Origin: DATBSK01 sp040902705
GTDB taxonomy: Bacteria > Actinomycetota > Acidimicrobiia > IMCC26256 > PALSA-555
DNA length: 9,823 bases
NCBI GenBank assembly: GCA_040902705.1
Contig: JBBDWT010000003.1
Coordinates: forward strand, 1 to 9,823
Direction: 5' to 3'
Shown: positions 8,209 through 9,823 of the stretch, piece by piece
Layout of the letters: every line of letters starts with the position of its first letter
How positions within the stretch are numbered: position 1 is the stretch's first letter
Made by a program: the position numbers and the translations under genes
The notes under the pieces: generated by a model
Database searches by the model: none
What the model was told of the DNA's origin: nothing
Seen by the model: only the letters and a program-made list of their open reading frames with translations

Positions 8209-9823
8209 ATGTCAGACGCGATCGAGTCGTTGCTCGCCGAACGGCGCACCTTCCCGCCGCCCGAGGGTTTCAAGACGCATGCGCGGGTCGTCGGCACCGA
8301 GATCTACGACGACGCGAACGTCGACGTCGAGGGGTTCTGGGCGCGCCAGGCCGCCGATCTCATCGACTGGACCGAGGAGTGGCACACGGTCCTCGACTGG
8401 GACCTGCCGTTCGCGAAGTGGTTCGTCGGCGGCAAGCTCAACGCCAGCTACAACTGCATCGACCGCCACGTCGAGGCCGGCCACGGCGATCAGGTCGCGT
8501 ACCACTGGGAGGGCGAGCCCGGCGACACGCGCACGATCACCTACGCCCAGCTCCTCGACGACGTGAGCCGTCTCGCCAACGCGCTCAAGGCACTCGGCGT
8601 CGAGAAGGGCGATCGCGTCAACATCTACCTCGGGATGGTGCCCGAGCTCCCCATGGCACTGCTCGCGTGCGCGCGGATCGGCGCCGCGCACTCGGTCGTC
8701 TTCGGCGGGTTCTCCTCCGACTCGCTGCGTGACCGCATCAACGACGCCGAGGCGAAGGTGCTGATCACCGGTGACGGCGCGTGGCGCCGGGGCTCCGTGG
8801 TTCCGCTGAAGGAGACCGCCGACGCCGCGATCGCCGAGTGCCCGACGATCGAGCAGGTGCTCGTCCTGCGGCGCACCGAACAGGACGTGCCCATGACCGA
8901 GGGGCGAGACGTCTGGTGGCACGACCTCGTTCCCGCGCAGAGCAACGTCTGCCCCGCCGAGCCGATGGACTCCGAGGACCTCCTCTACCTCCTTTACACG
9001 TCGGGGACGACCGCGAAGCCCAAGGGCATCATGCACACGACGGGCGGCTATCTGACGCAGGTCGCATGGACGCACCGCAACGTCTTCGACATCCGGTCCG
9101 ATGACGACGTGTACTGGTGCGCCGCCGACGTCGGCTGGGTGACCGGCCATTCGTACATTGTCTACGGCCCGCTCGCGAACAGGACGACGAGCGTGCTCTA
9201 CGAGGGGACACCCGACTTCCCCGACAAGGACCGGCTGTGGTCCATCATCGAGAAGTACGGCGTGACCATCCTCTACACCGCGCCGACGGCGATCAGGTCG
9301 TTCATGAAGTGGGGCGACCAGTACCCCGCCGGCCACGACCTGTCGTCGCTCCGGTTGCTCGGCAGCGTCGGCGAGCCGATCAATCCCGAAGCGTGGCTCT
9401 GGTACTGGAAGCACATCGGTGGGGAGCGGTGCCCGGTGGTCGACACGTGGTGGCAGACCGAGACCGGCGCCATCATGATCAGCCCGCTCCCGGGCGCGAC
9501 CACGCTGAAGCCCGGCTCCGCGACGTTCCCGCTCCCGGGCATCGGCGCCGACGTGGTCGACGATGCGGGTGCGAGCGTGGTGATCCCCGGAGGTGGCTAT
9601 CTGGTGCTCACCCGCCCGTGGCCCGCGATGCTGCGGGGGATCTGGGGCGACCCGCAGCGGTACCGCGACACGTACTGGGCCCGCTTCGACGGCCGCTACT
9701 TCGCCGGTGACGGCGCCAAGCGCGACGACGACGGCTACTTCTGGCTGTTGGGCCGGGTCGACGACGTGATGCTCGTGTCGGGCCACAACATCTCGACGGC
9801 CGAGGTCGAGCACGCGCTCGTCG
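8209..9823 (+). CDS. acs: Acetyl-CoA synthetase (AMP-forming), 3' end outside window
   Basis: 538 complete codons are visible with no stop; Salmonella Acs has 652 residues, so roughly 110 C-terminal residues, including the catalytic lysine region, are missing. The enzyme adenylates acetate with ATP and transfers it to CoA in the cytoplasm. Visible marks are the P-loop YTSGTTAKPKG (263-273, Ala269 where many have Gly), GWVTGHSY with Val311-Thr312 (Salmonella Val310-Thr311 of the acetate pocket), TWWQTETGA with Trp414-Trp415, Asp501 in AGDGAKRD and Arg516 in LLGRVDD (Salmonella Asp500 and Arg515). The constant offset of one shows that Asn527 in SGHN replaces Salmonella Arg526. The CoA-phosphate site reads WRRGSVVPLK, the RRG form I associate with actinobacterial Acs. 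It starts 31 nt after the methyltransferase, possibly in one transcript. A propionyl-CoA synthetase is less likely given the Trp. Confidence 0.93.
   Translation, partial: MSDAIESLLAERRTFPPPEGFKTHARVVGTEIYDDANVDVEGFWARQAADLIDWTEEWHTVLDWDLPFAKWFVGGKLNASYNCIDRHVEAGHGDQVAYHWEGEPGDTRTITYAQLLDDVSRLANALKALGVEKGDRVNIYLGMVPELPMALLACARIGAAHSVVFGGFSSDSLRDRINDAEAKVLITGDGAWRRGSVVPLKETADAAIAECPTIEQVLVLRRTEQDVPMTEGRDVWWHDLVPAQSNVCPAEPMDSEDLLYLLYTSGTTAKPKGIMHTTGGYLTQVAWTHRNVFDIRSDDDVYWCAADVGWVTGHSYIVYGPLANRTTSVLYEGTPDFPDKDRLWSIIEKYGVTILYTAPTAIRSFMKWGDQYPAGHDLSSLRLLGSVGEPINPEAWLWYWKHIGGERCPVVDTWWQTETGAIMISPLPGATTLKPGSATFPLPGIGADVVDDAGASVVIPGGGYLVLTRPWPAMLRGIWGDPQRYRDTYWARFDGRYFAGDGAKRDDDGYFWLLGRVDDVMLVSGHNISTAEVEHALV

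Noticed and set aside
8212..9813. A 533-codon open frame on the minus strand opposite acs
   Set aside because: It mirrors the acs codons in register, has the same charged shadow composition, and shows no motif or start signal. The plus strand encodes an unmistakable acetyl-CoA synthetase.

Overview
The window is a contiguous, all-plus-strand stretch of high-GC bacterial DNA. It carries the distal half of a respiratory complex I operon (3' end of nuoH, then nuoI, nuoJ, nuoK, nuoL, nuoM, nuoN), followed by a MidA/NDUFAF7-family methyltransferase gene and the first four-fifths of an acetyl-CoA synthetase gene that runs off the right edge. The strong G/C preference at third codon positions, the CPDWC-type NuoI, the RRG-type acetyl-CoA synthetase and the NuoL tail suggest an actinobacterium (Actinomycetota), possibly Acidimicrobiia. 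That placement is inferred from remembered protein features, not from a search.

Layout: nuoH tail 1-294; a 76-nt gap with an 11-bp hairpin and a short repeat; nuoI 371-844; nuoJ 849-1355 (4-nt gap); a 108-nt gap with repeated CGAGCGAGCG units; nuoK 1464-1763; nuoL 1773-3845 (9-nt gap); nuoM 3891-5438 (45-nt gap); nuoN 5442-6905 (3-nt gap, GTG start); an 84-nt gap with a possible stem-loop; the midA-like gene 6990-8177; a 31-nt gap with a strong ribosome binding site; and acs from 8209. No tRNA, rRNA, CRISPR array, insertion sequence or convincing rho-independent terminator was seen, and no gene is called on the minus strand. No stretch over 300 bases lacks a gene.

How the genes fit together: NuoH, J, K, L, M and N are the membrane arm of NADH:quinone oxidoreductase. 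They form the quinone-site heel and the proton-pumping antiporter-like modules, while NuoI carries two [4Fe-4S] clusters linking the peripheral arm to quinone. Key charged residues of NuoK, L, M and N are all present, so the complex looks functional. The mitochondrial relative of the methyltransferase, NDUFAF7, methylates the complex I subunit NDUFS2 (NuoD), so its place directly behind nuoN is the most suggestive context signal here. Acetyl-CoA synthetase activates acetate to acetyl-CoA, whose oxidation would supply reductant to the chain; its link to the operon may be only positional.

The less ordinary signals are the short repeats in the nuoI and nuoK leaders, a four-codon reading frame ending on the nuoI start codon, a repeated segment in the NuoL tail, and an Asn in acetyl-CoA synthetase where the Salmonella enzyme has Arg526. 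I found no evidence of a wholly new system; most of the window is conserved core metabolism.
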